The position numbers were made by a program, and so were the translations under genes. DNA of 64,000 nt from CAYNRE01 sp964399535 (GTDB lineage: Bacteria > Planctomycetota > Planctomycetia > Pirellulales > CAYNRE01). The stretch is taken from the NCBI GenBank assembly GCA_964399535.1, contig CAYNRE010000027.1:1-64000 (forward strand), given 5' to 3'. The notes below the pieces were generated by a model. That model was given only the letters and a program-made list of their open reading frames with translations. It ran no database searches and had not been told where the DNA came from. How positions within the stretch are numbered: the stretch's first letter is position 1; every line of letters begins with the position of its first letter. Below are positions 29,238-38,312 of this stretch, piece by piece.

Positions 29238-30140
29238 TTAGCAGCGGAGACCCACTGGGGAATGCGCGCGCAGGCCCAGCGCGATCAGCGAGAGCGCTCC
29301 GCATAGGAGCAACGAGCCGGTCGCGGGTTCCGGCACGCTAGCGCTGGGCATACAGGTCTCGCCGAAATTGGCCGCCCACAACGAGTAGTCGCCGGCGCCG
29401 ACCTCGCCATTGCCGTCGAAGTCGGCGGCTTTTCCTTCGCCCGACTGCCCGAAGGTTGCCGCCCAAATGGCGTAATCGACGGTTCCCACGGCGCAATCGC
29501 CATCCGCGTCGCCGGGCAATGGTTCAACGGAGGGGACCAAACGCAGACCGGCGAGCGTCGAGGTGGCGATGCCGGAGGGATCGAAGTCGTCGAGGAACAC
29601 GTTGATCTGTCCGCCCGATGCGAACGCTGTCCCCACCAGCACCTCGCGAATTTGGTATTGCCCGACACCGTTACCGCCGGTGTCTCCTGTCGCCAGCAAG
29701 GTTCCTCCGGCAAACTTCGAGTACGTCAGCAGCGACTCCGCGGAAAGACCCAAGCGCGATCCGTAGGCGGCCTCCCCGCCGCTGGGAAAACTGCCGGCGT
29801 TGACAAAGATGCGAGCAAAGACCTCGTACTCGTCAGTCAACAGTCCGCCGATGGTGAACGTAACCAGCTCGCTGTGCTCGAACAAATAATGTGAGTTCAA
29901 GATATTCCAGCCGGTGTTACCAAAGTTAGGACTAACACCCCATTGGTTGTCAGTCCGGATATCACCGGCGGGAAAGAATTCGACCGCTGATTGCGGTCCA
30001 TAGCCGACCGTAAACCCGGGGCTAATCGAAATCGGGGGATTCGTAAAAGGCGCGTTGAAGTTCATGAGGACCACCGGGGCGCCGTGTGCCATCGAAACGA
30101 CGGCTAGTCCGGCTACCAGCGCCAACCCGAGTGATCGCAT
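29238..30140 (-). CDS. PEP-CTERM sorted protein with dockerin-like domain
   Basis: 300 residues. Signal peptide (about 1-20, RSLGLALVAGLAVVSMAHG), a beta-rich extracellular domain (about 22-205) and a dockerin type I-like pair at about 210-262 (GDADGDCAVGTVDYAIWAA and ADFDGNGEVGAGDYSLWAA). The last 33 residues are a PEP-CTERM sorting tail (VPEPATGSLLLCGALSLIAL, then Arg). Such tails are processed by an exosortase, not encoded in this window. The dockerin half-repeats bind calcium and usually mediate cohesin or surface attachment. ATG 30140 has a GGGGGAG binding site, and a near-consensus promoter lies 120 nt upstream. Confidence 0.88.
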   Translation of the reverse strand: MRSLGLALVAGLAVVSMAHGAPVVLMNFNAPFTNPPISISPGFTVGYGPQSAVEFFPAGDIRTDNQWGVSPNFGNTGWNILNSHYLFEHSELVTFTIGGLLTDEYEVFARIFVNAGSFPSGGEAAYGSRLGLSAESLLTYSKFAGGTLLATGDTGGNGVGQYQIREVLVGTAFASGGQINVFLDDFDPSGIATSTLAGLRLVPSVEPLPGDADGDCAVGTVDYAIWAATFGQSGEGKAADFDGNGEVGAGDYSLWAANFGETCMPSASVPEPATGSLLLCGALSLIALGLRAHSPVGLRC

Positions 30141-30258
30141 TTTCGGCTCCCCCCTCAGACACGGAAGGGACGGTTTGGTAGGCCTGTCGGAACGAACCAC
30201 CCTGGCCGCTGCCTACTTAAGTTCGCGGAGGAGGGCGGGCATCTACTATCGAACCCCA

Positions 30259-30286
30259 ATCCTATCCCCCCCTCTCGTGGTGTCAA
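30259..30286 (-). promoter_or_regulatory. Promoter of the PEP-CTERM/dockerin gene
   Basis: On the minus strand TTGACA (30286-30281), a 16-bp G-rich spacer and TAGGAT (30264-30259). This is one of the best sigma70-like matches in the window and gives a 5' leader of about 110 nt. Confidence 0.6.
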
Positions 30287-30308
30287 ACTGTTGCGGGCAG
30301 ACCTGTAG

Positions 30309-30329
30309 GGCACGCACCCGATGCGTGCC
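30309..30329. repeat. 8-bp inverted repeat
   Basis: GGCACGCA (30309-30316) and TGCGTGCC (30322-30329) around a 5-nt loop, perfect match, no T tract. Confidence 0.6.
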
Positions 30330-30380
30330 GATTGGCTCGCAGTGCCGAGTGGTTCACGGCGGATTTGAGTTTCGCGGTGG

Positions 30381-30417
30381 GGTGGCATGCTCTCTGATAT
30401 GCCATCGACATGCCACC
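30381..30417. repeat. 9-bp inverted repeat
   Basis: GGTGGCATG (30381-30389) and CATGCCACC (30409-30417) around a 19-nt loop that contains a second ATGCC copy. Possible transposon-end or protein-binding palindrome. Confidence 0.55.
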
Positions 30418-30987
30418 TCCCAGTGCACTCCCCACCTGTTTTTGGGCTGTTGTGTTGAGCCCAACGGCTTGTCGCAATGGCCGAATCGATGATGTAGCAT
30501 CCAACCGACAGGCCGGACCTAACTGCGGGAATTGCTGGTTCTTTGGGAAACTTCGTGGGCGGAGCGGCTGGCGTTGATGCCTGGCTCGTGGCAGTTAGTG
30601 GCTCAAGCTCGGCTAGCTCGGGCTCGCAGGCAGCAGGGGGCGCCCTGCCCGCGCTTTTGGTCGCGTGCGTCGCCAGGGGCCTGGCGGCCTCGGCGGGGCG
30701 AGCTGGCGCACGGCGACGGCGAAGCGGGTGGCGGGGCTGGGAGACCGGCTTTCCCCTTGGAAAGGGACCCTTTCGTTAGCCCCTGTGCCGTCACCGTCGC
30801 CTCGGCCCGTCACCCGCTTGCGGGCCGAGGCGCGTTGTTCGTGAGCGCGGTCGAGGCGGCGGGGCGATACCCCCGCCGTTTTCCCGCGAACTGTCGAGCC
30901 CGAGCTGAGCGCCTCAACGCAATCCAAGACTGAACGCCAGGGAACTTTCGTAGCCGCAATGACGCACGGAAATCCCTGAAGACCTTG

Positions 30988-31368
30988 CTAATAGTCGCTC
31001 AGACTGGGCCAATCCCACGAGGCGTCGCTCGCCACCGCCGGCGCGGCCGCGAGCCGTTCGCGGGCGGCCAATTCGTACAGCGCTTCCAGGCTGCTGGGGT
31101 CCGGCCGAGAGCTGAGCGGGTCGAAGCTACGTATGCGCTCTTGGGCTTCGGCCAAGAGCGCTGCATGTGCGGCACGACGAGCGGCCGCGGCGCGCTCCGC
31201 CTGTTCGACGCGGGCAGCGGCCAGCGCCGCAAGTTCGTCGAGCCGCCGGGCAATTTCCAGCAGCTTCTCGCGGCGCTCCCAGTTGTAAATCGGCTCGGCC
31301 AAGCGCACTGCCCCCGTGCGCGGCCAAATCGAATCACCGATCGGCCCCGAATCGGACTGACCAGCCAC
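30988..31368 (-). CDS. Hypothetical helical protein
   Basis: 126 residues. An N-terminal GDSIWPRTGAVRLAEPIYNW is followed by a long Ala/Arg/Glu-rich helix (about 30-85, likely coiled coil: RREKLLEIARRLDELAALAA) and an acidic C-terminus. I do not recognise a family. The aromatic N-terminal block and consistent third-position GC argue for a real gene rather than a shadow. It is divergent from metK. Confidence 0.55.
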   Translation of the reverse strand: MAGQSDSGPIGDSIWPRTGAVRLAEPIYNWERREKLLEIARRLDELAALAAARVEQAERAAAARRAAHAALLAEAQERIRSFDPLSSRPDPSSLEALYELAARERLAAAPAVASDASWDWPSLSDY

Positions 31369-31485
31369 GCACGGCCCACGCTACGAGCGGCCATGGCCGG
31401 GTTTCAAGCCGGCCTGAGGCCCGTGGAGCACCGCGGGGGTTTCCACCTGGTCGAAACGCCGGACCTGGCTGCCCCCGCCAGGGCG

Positions 31486-31514
31486 TTGAGGCTGCGGCGG
31501 GCGGCATCTATACT
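31486..31514 (+). promoter_or_regulatory. Promoter of metK
   Basis: TTGAGG (31486-31491), a 17-bp spacer and TATACT (31509-31514). The predicted leader is about 97 nt. I saw no SAM-riboswitch-like structure in it. Confidence 0.6.
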
Positions 31515-31617
31515 GGGTGTTTACCTCCGACTAGCCCGGGGCTGCCCGGCCAGAATTGGCCCGAGGCCCGCCCCACGCGCTCGCCCGCTTCGGTCCAGGT
31601 TTTCCAGGAGTATTCTC

Positions 31618-32802
31618 GTGGCCAACGGCAAGTTTCTCTTCACCAGCGAATCGGTTTCGATGGGCCATCCTGACAAGCTGGCCGATCAGATTTCGGATGG
31701 CGTGCTCGATGCCCTGCTGGCTCAGGACCCGATGAGCCGGGTTGCCTGTGAAACCATGGTGACGACCGGGGTGGCGATCATCGCCGGCGAGATCACCACC
31801 AAGGCCAACGTGGTCTATGCCGACGTGGTTCGCCAGGTGATTCGCGACGTGGGCTACACCGACGACCAGATGGGTATTTGTGCCGACACCTGCGCGGTGA
31901 TGGTGGCCCTGGACCGCCAAAGCCCCGACATTGCCATGGGGGTCGACGACGACGCCGCCAAGGGCAAAGAGATTGGCGCCGGCGACCAGGGGCTGATGTT
32001 CGGCTACGCCTCGAACGACACGCCCGAGCTGATGCCGCTGCCGATTGCCCTGGCCCACCGCATTACCAACCGCCTGACCCAAGCCCGGCAGTCGGGCGAG
32101 ATTCGCTGGCTGCGCCCCGATTCCAAGAGCCAGTGCACGGTGGAGTACGACGGCGGCCGCCCGGTGCGGTTGGACACGATCGTGGTTTCGACCCAGCATG
32201 ACCCCGACGTGAGCCAGGAAGAGATTCGCAAGACCGTCATCGAGAAGGTGGTGCGACCCTGCCTGCCCCCGGGGCTCGATGCCCGGAATGTGACCTACCA
32301 CATTAACCCCACGGGGCGGTTCGTGGTGGGTGGACCGCATGGCGACTGCGGCCTGACCGGCCGAAAGATCATTGTCGACACCTACGGCGGTTGGGGGCGC
32401 CACGGCGGCGGCGCGTTTAGCGGCAAGGACCCCACCAAGGTCGATCGCAGCGCCGCCTACATGGCGCGTCATGTGGCCAAGAACATCGTGGCCGCCGGCC
32501 TGGCCGACCGCTGCGAGGTGCAACTGGCCTACGCCATCGGCGTTTCCGATCCGGTAAGCGTGCTGGTCGATACCGAGGGCACAGGCCGGATCGACGATGC
32601 CCGGTTGTGCGAGCTGGTCAAAGAGATTTTCCCGCTGCGCCCCTCGGGCATCATCGAGTGTCTCAGCCTGCGGCGGCCCATCTACCGCAAGACGGCGGCT
32701 GGCGGCCACTTTGGCCGGAGCGAGCCCGAATTCACTTGGGAAAGCACGAAGCCGGCCGAGAAACTGGCCGAGGCCGCCGGAGTGAGTGCCGCGGTTGGGT
32801 AA
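31618..32802 (+). CDS. metK: S-adenosylmethionine synthetase
   Basis: 394 residues. It forms SAM from methionine and ATP in the cytoplasm. All signatures are present: FTSESVSMGHPDKLADQISD, GAGDQGLMFGYASNDT (the methionine/ATP loop), HINPTGRFVVGGPHGDCGLT, and GGGAFSGKDPTKVDRSAAYM. The GTG at 31618 is preceded by AGGAG at good spacing and gives the standard length. The much longer open frame upstream has no homologous sequence. Its own promoter lies 100 nt upstream. Confidence 0.97.
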   Translation: MANGKFLFTSESVSMGHPDKLADQISDGVLDALLAQDPMSRVACETMVTTGVAIIAGEITTKANVVYADVVRQVIRDVGYTDDQMGICADTCAVMVALDRQSPDIAMGVDDDAAKGKEIGAGDQGLMFGYASNDTPELMPLPIALAHRITNRLTQARQSGEIRWLRPDSKSQCTVEYDGGRPVRLDTIVVSTQHDPDVSQEEIRKTVIEKVVRPCLPPGLDARNVTYHINPTGRFVVGGPHGDCGLTGRKIIVDTYGGWGRHGGGAFSGKDPTKVDRSAAYMARHVAKNIVAAGLADRCEVQLAYAIGVSDPVSVLVDTEGTGRIDDARLCELVKEIFPLRPSGIIECLSLRRPIYRKTAAGGHFGRSEPEFTWESTKPAEKLAEAAGVSAAVG

Positions 32803-32892
32803 CCCCCCCGAGAAACGCGAGCCGGCTGGTTCCCAGGGAGTGCAACGTCGCTCGGGTCACGCTCAGGGGGCTTCGTCCCGGGGGCATCACGG

Positions 32893-33705
32893 ATGACGTC
32901 GGTCTTCGAGCAGCGGTTGGCTGGCCCGCGGCGGACGCTGGGTATTGGGGCCAGCACATTCGGGCGGGTCGATCCGCGCGGGCGTCGCCGGCTGGCGCTA
33001 GGGCTGCTTGGTGGCTTGGCGCTGCTGGGCCTGGTGGTGCTGGCCCGGCGGCTCGGTGGCAGGCTCGCCGTGCCGCTCGACCCCGCGCATCTGGCCGCGG
33101 CCGGTTTGGCCTGTGCCCTGCTGGTGGGCTGGGGCCGCCGCGAGGCCCAGCGGGCGGTGCCTGGTGGTGCCGCGGCCCTCGGCCACCGAGACGGGCCAGT
33201 GGCTCTCTGGGCCGCTTGGCTGGGGCCCTCGCTCGTGAGCGCCCTCTGGGGGGCCGCCCTTGGGCCTGGTGCCGGGTGGCTGGGTGGCGCGTGTTTGCTG
33301 GTGCCCCTCGCGGGGGAAGCAGCCTGGGGCCTGTGGCGGCTGGTCCCAACCCCGACCGCGCCCGACAGCACCCCTTGTTCCGTGCCGGGCGGCACGATGG
33401 AAGGCGAAGTGAGCCAAACTTGGCGCCGTCGCCGATTGCCCGAGGGCCGCGAGCGAATCGAAGGAGCGCTGGCGGTCGAGATCCCGTCGGCGTCGCGCGT
33501 GGGAGTGGCGCATCTGGCGTTTTGTCCGCCGTTTCGCCGGGTTCCTAAGCTCGAGCTGCAATTTGTGGAACCGCAGGGGGGCGTGGCCCGGGCCGATTTG
33601 TTGGCCGCGCACGGCGCGCGGATCGAGGTCCGCCTCGATCGCAGCGCGCCCCGGACTTTGGTGGCCCGGGTAGGGTTCGTGGTCGAGGGGGAAGGCTGGT
33701 TGTAG
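32893..33705 (+). CDS. Hypothetical membrane protein
   Basis: 270 residues. After a short soluble N-terminus come four hydrophobic segments (about 36-52, 63-79, 98-118 and 126-143), then a soluble C-terminal domain of about 110 residues that begins with an Arg-rich block (TWRRRRLPEGRERIEGALAV) and ends in beta-rich sequence (RIEVRLDRSAPRTLVARVGF). The soluble part looks like a conserved globular domain, but I cannot name it. It lies 90 nt after metK on the same strand and could be co-transcribed. Confidence 0.7.
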   Translation: MTSVFEQRLAGPRRTLGIGASTFGRVDPRGRRRLALGLLGGLALLGLVVLARRLGGRLAVPLDPAHLAAAGLACALLVGWGRREAQRAVPGGAAALGHRDGPVALWAAWLGPSLVSALWGAALGPGAGWLGGACLLVPLAGEAAWGLWRLVPTPTAPDSTPCSVPGGTMEGEVSQTWRRRRLPEGRERIEGALAVEIPSASRVGVAHLAFCPPFRRVPKLELQFVEPQGGVARADLLAAHGARIEVRLDRSAPRTLVARVGFVVEGEGWL

Positions 33706-33833
33706 GCCACCGTTTTGCCAACCTGGCGGGCTCGACCCAGCCACGCGTGGCGCCCCGACTGGCCAGGTGGAGCATTTTCCGTCGGGGCTCGCCCTCGGGG
33801 CCTGCCAGGTGCCGCGGAGCGGGATTTTGATCT

Positions 33834-33862
33834 TTGACTTCCCGCCGTGGGGAAATTACAAC
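33834..33862 (+). promoter_or_regulatory. Candidate promoter for the acyl-CoA ligase
   Basis: TTGACT (33834-33839), a 17-bp spacer and TACAAC (33857-33862) in a locally AT-rich patch. Leader of about 120 nt. Confidence 0.42.
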
Positions 33863-33989
33863 CAATTTTTCATCTCGTTTTCGCCGGGAGTCGGGTCGTG
33901 GCCGGCCCGGCGGGCCCCTTGTCTTGGGCCGTGGATGGGCCGGAGCCGGGCGGTCGCCTGTTGTTTTTGAAGCGGGGGAGTATTTGCGG

Positions 33990-35540
33990 ATGAAGGTTTA
34001 CGAGAATCTGCTCAACGCGGCGGCCGAAACACCCGACACGATCTGCTACGAGTTCATGGGGGCCCAGTTCCCCTACTCGATGGCGGCCGCCGAGGCCCGG
34101 GCCCTGGCATCCGGTTTGTTGAAGCTGGGCGTTCAGCCGGGCGACTCGATCGGGTGCATGCTGCCCAACATTCCCCCGTTCGTGGCCGTTCATTACGGCG
34201 CGCTGATGGCCGGCTGCGTATTCGTGCCGATGAACGTGATGCTGCAGGGGCGCGAGATCGAGTACTTGGTTCGCGACAGCCAGATCAAGGTGCTGGTCAC
34301 CTACGAAATGTTTGCCCAGAACGTGGCCGACGGTCTGGCGCACATGAAGAACCCGCCCAAGGTGTTTGTCGTGGGGGCCAACGTCGGCAGCTATCACCCC
34401 TATCACGAGTTGCTCGACCACGACCCCAGCTTTACCCCGGTCGACGTCGACGAAAACCTGCCGATTCAAACGCTGTATACCTCGGGCACCACGGGCAAAC
34501 CCAAGGGAGCCCAGATCACCAACGCCAACGTGATCGCCAACCTGAAGATGTTCGAGTCGATTCTGCCGACCGAACCGGGCGACAAGGCGCTGTGCGTGCT
34601 GCCCATGTTTCACGTGTTCGCCTTGAACGCGGTGCTCAACGCCTCGATCTGGCAGCGGACCAGCGTGGTGATGCACCCCCGGTTCGACGTGGAGAGCTGT
34701 GTGCGGAGCCTGGCGGAGGACGGCATTACCTCGTTTGCGGCCGTGCCCACCATGTACAGCTACCTGCTCAAGCATCCCCAGATTCGCGAGGTGAAGTTCC
34801 CCAAGCTGCGGCAATGCGTTTCGGGCGGGGCGGCTTTGCCGGTGGAAGTGCTGAGCCAGTGGGAAGAGGTGACCGGGGTGCCCATTTACGAGGGCTTCGG
34901 GTTGACCGAGACCACGGTGTCGATCTGCATCAATCGGCCCGATCGGCGCAAGGTGGGCTCGATCGGCCTGCCCTTTGAAGGGGTCGACATGCAAATCTGG
35001 GACGAGGAGGACCACCCTCTGCCCGTCAACACTCGGGGCGAGGTGGTGGTGCGGGCTCCCAACGTGATGCTCGGTTACTTGAATCAGCCCGAAGCCACGG
35101 CCGAAGCCATGCGGGGCGGTTATTTTCATACGGGCGACATCGGTTACCGCGACGAGGACGGGTTCTTCTACATCGTCGATCGCATGAAAGACATGATCAT
35201 CAAGGGGGGTTACAACATTTACCCCCGCGAGATCGAGGAAGTGCTGTATCAGATTCCCGAGATCGCGGAAGCCGCCGTGATTGGCGTGTTTGACGAGATC
35301 AAGGGAGAGCACGTTCGCGCCGTGGTGGCCTTCAAGCCCGGCAAGACGCTCTCGACCGAGGCGATCGAGGTCTACCTGGAACAGCAGTTGGCCAAGTACA
35401 AGCTGCCCCAGGAATACACGATTTTGCCAGAGCTGCCCAAGGGCCCGACCGGCAAGATCTTGAAACGCGAACTACGCGCACAACACGAGCAGTGGAACCG
35501 CGATCGGGCGAAGGCCACTCAGCAGGGAGCCGCCTCGTAG
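33990..35540 (+). CDS. Long-chain fatty-acid-CoA ligase (ANL superfamily)
   Basis: 516 residues. An adenylate-forming enzyme that activates a carboxylic acid as acyl-AMP and transfers it to CoA. Motifs in order: P-loop LYTSGTTGKPKGA (near residue 164), VLPMFHVFALNAVLN, GFGLTETTVSICINRP, YFHTGDIGYRDEDGFFYIVDR, the hinge MKDMIIKGGYNIYPREIEE, and the C-terminal catalytic Lys in KGPTGKILKREL. The fatty-acid-like linker motif and FHVFALN suggest medium or long acyl chains, but chain length is inference. GGGGGAG precedes ATG 33990. Confidence 0.92.
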   Translation: MKVYENLLNAAAETPDTICYEFMGAQFPYSMAAAEARALASGLLKLGVQPGDSIGCMLPNIPPFVAVHYGALMAGCVFVPMNVMLQGREIEYLVRDSQIKVLVTYEMFAQNVADGLAHMKNPPKVFVVGANVGSYHPYHELLDHDPSFTPVDVDENLPIQTLYTSGTTGKPKGAQITNANVIANLKMFESILPTEPGDKALCVLPMFHVFALNAVLNASIWQRTSVVMHPRFDVESCVRSLAEDGITSFAAVPTMYSYLLKHPQIREVKFPKLRQCVSGGAALPVEVLSQWEEVTGVPIYEGFGLTETTVSICINRPDRRKVGSIGLPFEGVDMQIWDEEDHPLPVNTRGEVVVRAPNVMLGYLNQPEATAEAMRGGYFHTGDIGYRDEDGFFYIVDRMKDMIIKGGYNIYPREIEEVLYQIPEIAEAAVIGVFDEIKGEHVRAVVAFKPGKTLSTEAIEVYLEQQLAKYKLPQEYTILPELPKGPTGKILKRELRAQHEQWNRDRAKATQQGAAS

Positions 35541-35587
35541 TCGTCACCGGGGGGCGGCCGGAAACTCTTGTGGGAAGGCTTGCGGCC

Positions 35588-36319
35588 ATGGATGCCACGG
35601 CCCGAACGCGCTGGCTGGCCCCGGCGGGCTGGGTGCTGGTGCTCGGGCTGACGCTGGTGGCGCTAATGAGCGTGGCCCATCGCGGCGCCGCTTCCTGGCA
35701 GGCACTGCGCCACGGTCCCCGCACCGGCGAGGCCACCAACCCGTTTGAGTCGCGCTACGATGCCCGGCCCGTGCTCACGCTGGTGCACCTGGTCGCCGGC
35801 GGCGTGTTTTTGCTCGCCGGGCCGCTCCAGTTCATTCCCGCCTGGCGCAAACGGCACTGGGCTGCCCATCGCGTGCTGGGGCGGGTCTATCTTGTCTCGG
35901 GCGCCGTGGCGGCGCTAAGCGCGCTGGTGTTCGTGGCCGTGTTGCCGGTGTTCGGCAGTTTTTCATCGTCGGTCGGCTCGGCACTAGGGGCCGTGATGTT
36001 TCTTTGGGCCGCGGCCATGGCCTACCGGTCGATTCGCCGGCGCCGAGTGGCCGCGCACCGAGAGTGGATGATTCGCAGCTATGCCATTGGGTTGGGAATC
36101 GCCACGTTTCGGGTATTGTTGCCCGGACTGATGAGTCCGCCGTTTTCGGTCTCGTTTCGGGAGGCTTGGGATACCGTGGTCTGGTTGGGTTTCGTGCTGA
36201 ACCTGATCGTCGCGGAATGGTGGATCCACCGCACCCGGGGGCCACTGCCCGCGGCGCAGGGTCCGCCCAGTTCCGCGGCGGGCCAAGCCGCTCCGAACCC
36301 TGCCCCGGCCGGTCGATGA
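35588..36319 (+). CDS. DUF2306 multi-pass membrane protein
   Basis: 243 residues with about six or seven hydrophobic segments. The family blocks LVHLVAGGVFLLAGPLQFIP with HRVLGRVYLVSG, and AAHREWMIRSYAIGLG, are present; their conserved histidines may bind haem or metal, as in other small four-helix membrane redox proteins (inference). Function of DUF2306 is unknown. A GGAAGG binding site precedes ATG 35588. The gene begins 47 nt after the acyl-CoA ligase and may be its operon partner. Confidence 0.78.
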   Translation: MDATARTRWLAPAGWVLVLGLTLVALMSVAHRGAASWQALRHGPRTGEATNPFESRYDARPVLTLVHLVAGGVFLLAGPLQFIPAWRKRHWAAHRVLGRVYLVSGAVAALSALVFVAVLPVFGSFSSSVGSALGAVMFLWAAAMAYRSIRRRRVAAHREWMIRSYAIGLGIATFRVLLPGLMSPPFSVSFREAWDTVVWLGFVLNLIVAEWWIHRTRGPLPAAQGPPSSAAGQAAPNPAPAGR

Positions 36320-36404
36320 GCGCTCGCGAGGCGCGCGCCAGCACTTTGGCGACGATCGCGGGTTAATCGTTCCGCGATCCACTGTCGGCCCCGAGCCGAG
36401 GGCC

Positions 36405-36935
36405 TTAAACGGTCGACAGCTGGCGGATGATCTCCCGACAAAACGCCGGCAGATCGTCGGGCTTGCGGCTGGAAACGAAGTGCCGATCGACCACCACGGG
36501 GGCGTCTTCCCAGATAGCTCCCGCGTTGACCAGGTCGTCTTTAATGCCTGGCGAGCCGGTGACCCGGACCCCCCGGTAAACGCCCGCCGAAATCGGGATC
36601 CAGCCGCCGTGGCAGATGGCCGCCACGAGCTTGCCGGCCGTGGCGAATTCGCGGACCAGGCTCAGCACCTTGGGGTCGCGGCGGAGCTTGTCGGGCATGA
36701 ACCCGCCGGGCACCACCAGGCCGTGAAAATCGGCCGCCTCCATGTCGGCAATGCGGGCATCGCTCAGGCAGGGGTAACCGTGCTTGCCCTGGTAACGATG
36801 CTCTGCCCGGGGGCCGGCCACGGTGACGTGGGCGCCCGCCTCGAGCAGGCGGAGTTTGGGGTACCACAACTCCAAATCTTCGTAGACGTCGTCGACCAGC
36901 ATCAATAGCCGGCAATGTGCTAGCGGTAATTCCAT
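36405..36935 (-). CDS. DJ-1/PfpI family protein
   Basis: 176 residues, a full-length single-domain member. The nucleophile elbow AAICHGGW has the Cys-His pair of the PfpI type, and FHGLVVPGGFMPDKLRR holds the conserved Glu-loop region. Members act as glyoxalase/deglycase-type enzymes or stress-related hydrolases; the precise activity cannot be read here. ATG 36935 gives a family-typical N-terminus (LPLAHCRLLMLVDDVYEDLE). Convergent with DUF2306; downstream of, and on the same strand as, the DUF362 gene about 95 nt away. Confidence 0.88.
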   Translation of the reverse strand: MELPLAHCRLLMLVDDVYEDLELWYPKLRLLEAGAHVTVAGPRAEHRYQGKHGYPCLSDARIADMEAADFHGLVVPGGFMPDKLRRDPKVLSLVREFATAGKLVAAICHGGWIPISAGVYRGVRVTGSPGIKDDLVNAGAIWEDAPVVVDRHFVSSRKPDDLPAFCREIIRQLSTV

Positions 36936-37028
36936 GGCGAATCTTGAGTTCCTGGTCGCGGCACGGCGTGGTGCAACGGTGTCGCGGCGCGGCGTAGCGT
37001 CACGGTCCGTTCCCAAACCGCGCGGCGG

Positions 37029-38234
37029 TTACACCAACATCTCGCGAATCGACTCGATTTCGTCGTCGAGCCCGGCGTGTTTCAGATTCAACTTGTCGGG
37101 GCCGTCGATTCCCAGGCCCACTTCAATTCCTCGCCGCAGGAACGGGTTTTGCCAGACCGAGTAGTTCTGCAGCCGGTCTTCCGTGCCCAGGTGTTTGAGC
37201 ACGGCCACGCCGGTGGCGTCGGCGGCGATTCGGTCGCGGCTGGCCACGATTAGCTTGGGTTCGGCGGTGTCGCCGTCGGAAGGGCCGCCGAAAACAAAGC
37301 TCTTGGTGCCGTCCAGAATATTCAGTGCCGGGCGCAGGCCCAGGTTCAGCTCGGCCACGCGGCTGACCAGGGGCGAGGTCTCCTCGACCTCCTGCTGCCG
37401 GGCTTCCTTGCCGCGCCGCCGGCGGCGACCCGAACTGCGCTGGTCGAACAAGTTGTTGGCCCCCTGAAAGGTGCTGTGGAATTCCCGCCGGGTCCGGTGA
37501 TGGCTCATGCCGACGAAGGCTTTCATGGACATGGTGAACCAGGCCTGGAAGTGCGTTTTGATCACCGGCACGTTGATCACGTGGTCGACGGCGAAGAGCA
37601 ACTCGGCCAGCTCGAACCCATTGGGCCAATGCGTGGCCAGTTCGGGTTGTATCTTCCGCCAGTGGGGCGTGTCGGCCGGCAGGCCGAGCTTCTCGAATTC
37701 CGCGGCGGCGTCTTCCAGCCCTACGGCCACGACCGGGGCCTGGAAATCGGAAATGGCCTGGTTCACCGCGTCGAGATGCCCCACCTGCTTCATCACGTGC
37801 AAGGTGGTGGGCATCTTGAGCGCCTTTTCGGGATCCTGAATGAAGAGCGGCGAGAAGCAGCGATCGCTGACCAAGATGCGCCGCGGCCCTCGTTCGGAGA
37901 CCAGCTTGATCACCGCGTAAAGCACCTCGGGGCTGGTCGTGGTCGGGTTGACGCCGCCCCCGGTGCAGTTGGGCTTAATGAGCACGGTCTGATCGGTCTC
38001 GATGAACCCCAGCCCGCCCGAAAGCTCGACTGCCAGCCGCACGGCGTCTTCCATGCTCGATCCGCGAGCAATGCCCACGTCGGCTGGCCCGGCGGGGGCG
38101 GCCGCGGCGTCGGCGGCGCGTGCCCGAGCGCGGGGACACAGGCTTCCGGCAGCCAGACCGGCACCGGCCGTGGCGGCAGAGGAATGCTTGAGGAAGCTGC
38201 GTCGATTGAGCGAAGCGGCTGGATGGCGGTGCAT
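37029..38234 (-). CDS. Tat-exported DUF362 domain protein
   Basis: 401 residues. A twin-arginine signal (NRRSFLKHSSAATAGAGLA) lies within the first 32 residues. The mature part is a DUF362 domain: VLIKPNCTGGGVNPTTTSPE, AVDHVINVPVIKTHFQAWF, MKAFVGMSH and LNILDGTKSF. The absence of a ferredoxin-like cluster motif differs from the archaeal DUF362-ferredoxin fusions. Function unknown, extracytoplasmic. ATG 38234 has a GAGG binding site and puts the twin Arg near the N-terminus; an upstream TTG start would give an unusually long pre-Tat region. It is encoded just downstream of the pentahaem cytochrome gene (78 nt). Confidence 0.85.
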   Translation of the reverse strand: MHRHPAASLNRRSFLKHSSAATAGAGLAAGSLCPRARARAADAAAAPAGPADVGIARGSSMEDAVRLAVELSGGLGFIETDQTVLIKPNCTGGGVNPTTTSPEVLYAVIKLVSERGPRRILVSDRCFSPLFIQDPEKALKMPTTLHVMKQVGHLDAVNQAISDFQAPVVAVGLEDAAAEFEKLGLPADTPHWRKIQPELATHWPNGFELAELLFAVDHVINVPVIKTHFQAWFTMSMKAFVGMSHHRTRREFHSTFQGANNLFDQRSSGRRRRRGKEARQQEVEETSPLVSRVAELNLGLRPALNILDGTKSFVFGGPSDGDTAEPKLIVASRDRIAADATGVAVLKHLGTEDRLQNYSVWQNPFLRRGIEVGLGIDGPDKLNLKHAGLDDEIESIREMLV

Positions 38235-38312
38235 GGCTAACCTCGCCGGTTGGGGTGCTACGGGGACGTTCGATAAATTCAAATTCGAAACCGCGGGCGG
38301 CGGAACCAGGGG

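Larger units (their letters stand above)
30287..30987. other. 700-bp intergenic region with several palindromes
   Basis: No gene recognised. The left part (30300-30520) is less GC-rich than its surroundings and contains two palindromes listed separately. A third perfect inverted repeat, 11 bp with an 11-nt loop, lies at 30799-30809/30821-30831 without a T tract. The region could hold a decayed mobile element, but no transposase remnant is visible. Confidence 0.45.

Noticed and set aside
31515..31617. SAM riboswitch in the metK leader
   Set aside because: I could not find the conserved core pairing or a terminator in the 100-nt leader.
36354..36379. 8-bp inverted repeat between DUF2306 and PfpI genes as terminator
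   Set aside because: Loop of 10 nt and no T tract on either strand; too weak to call.
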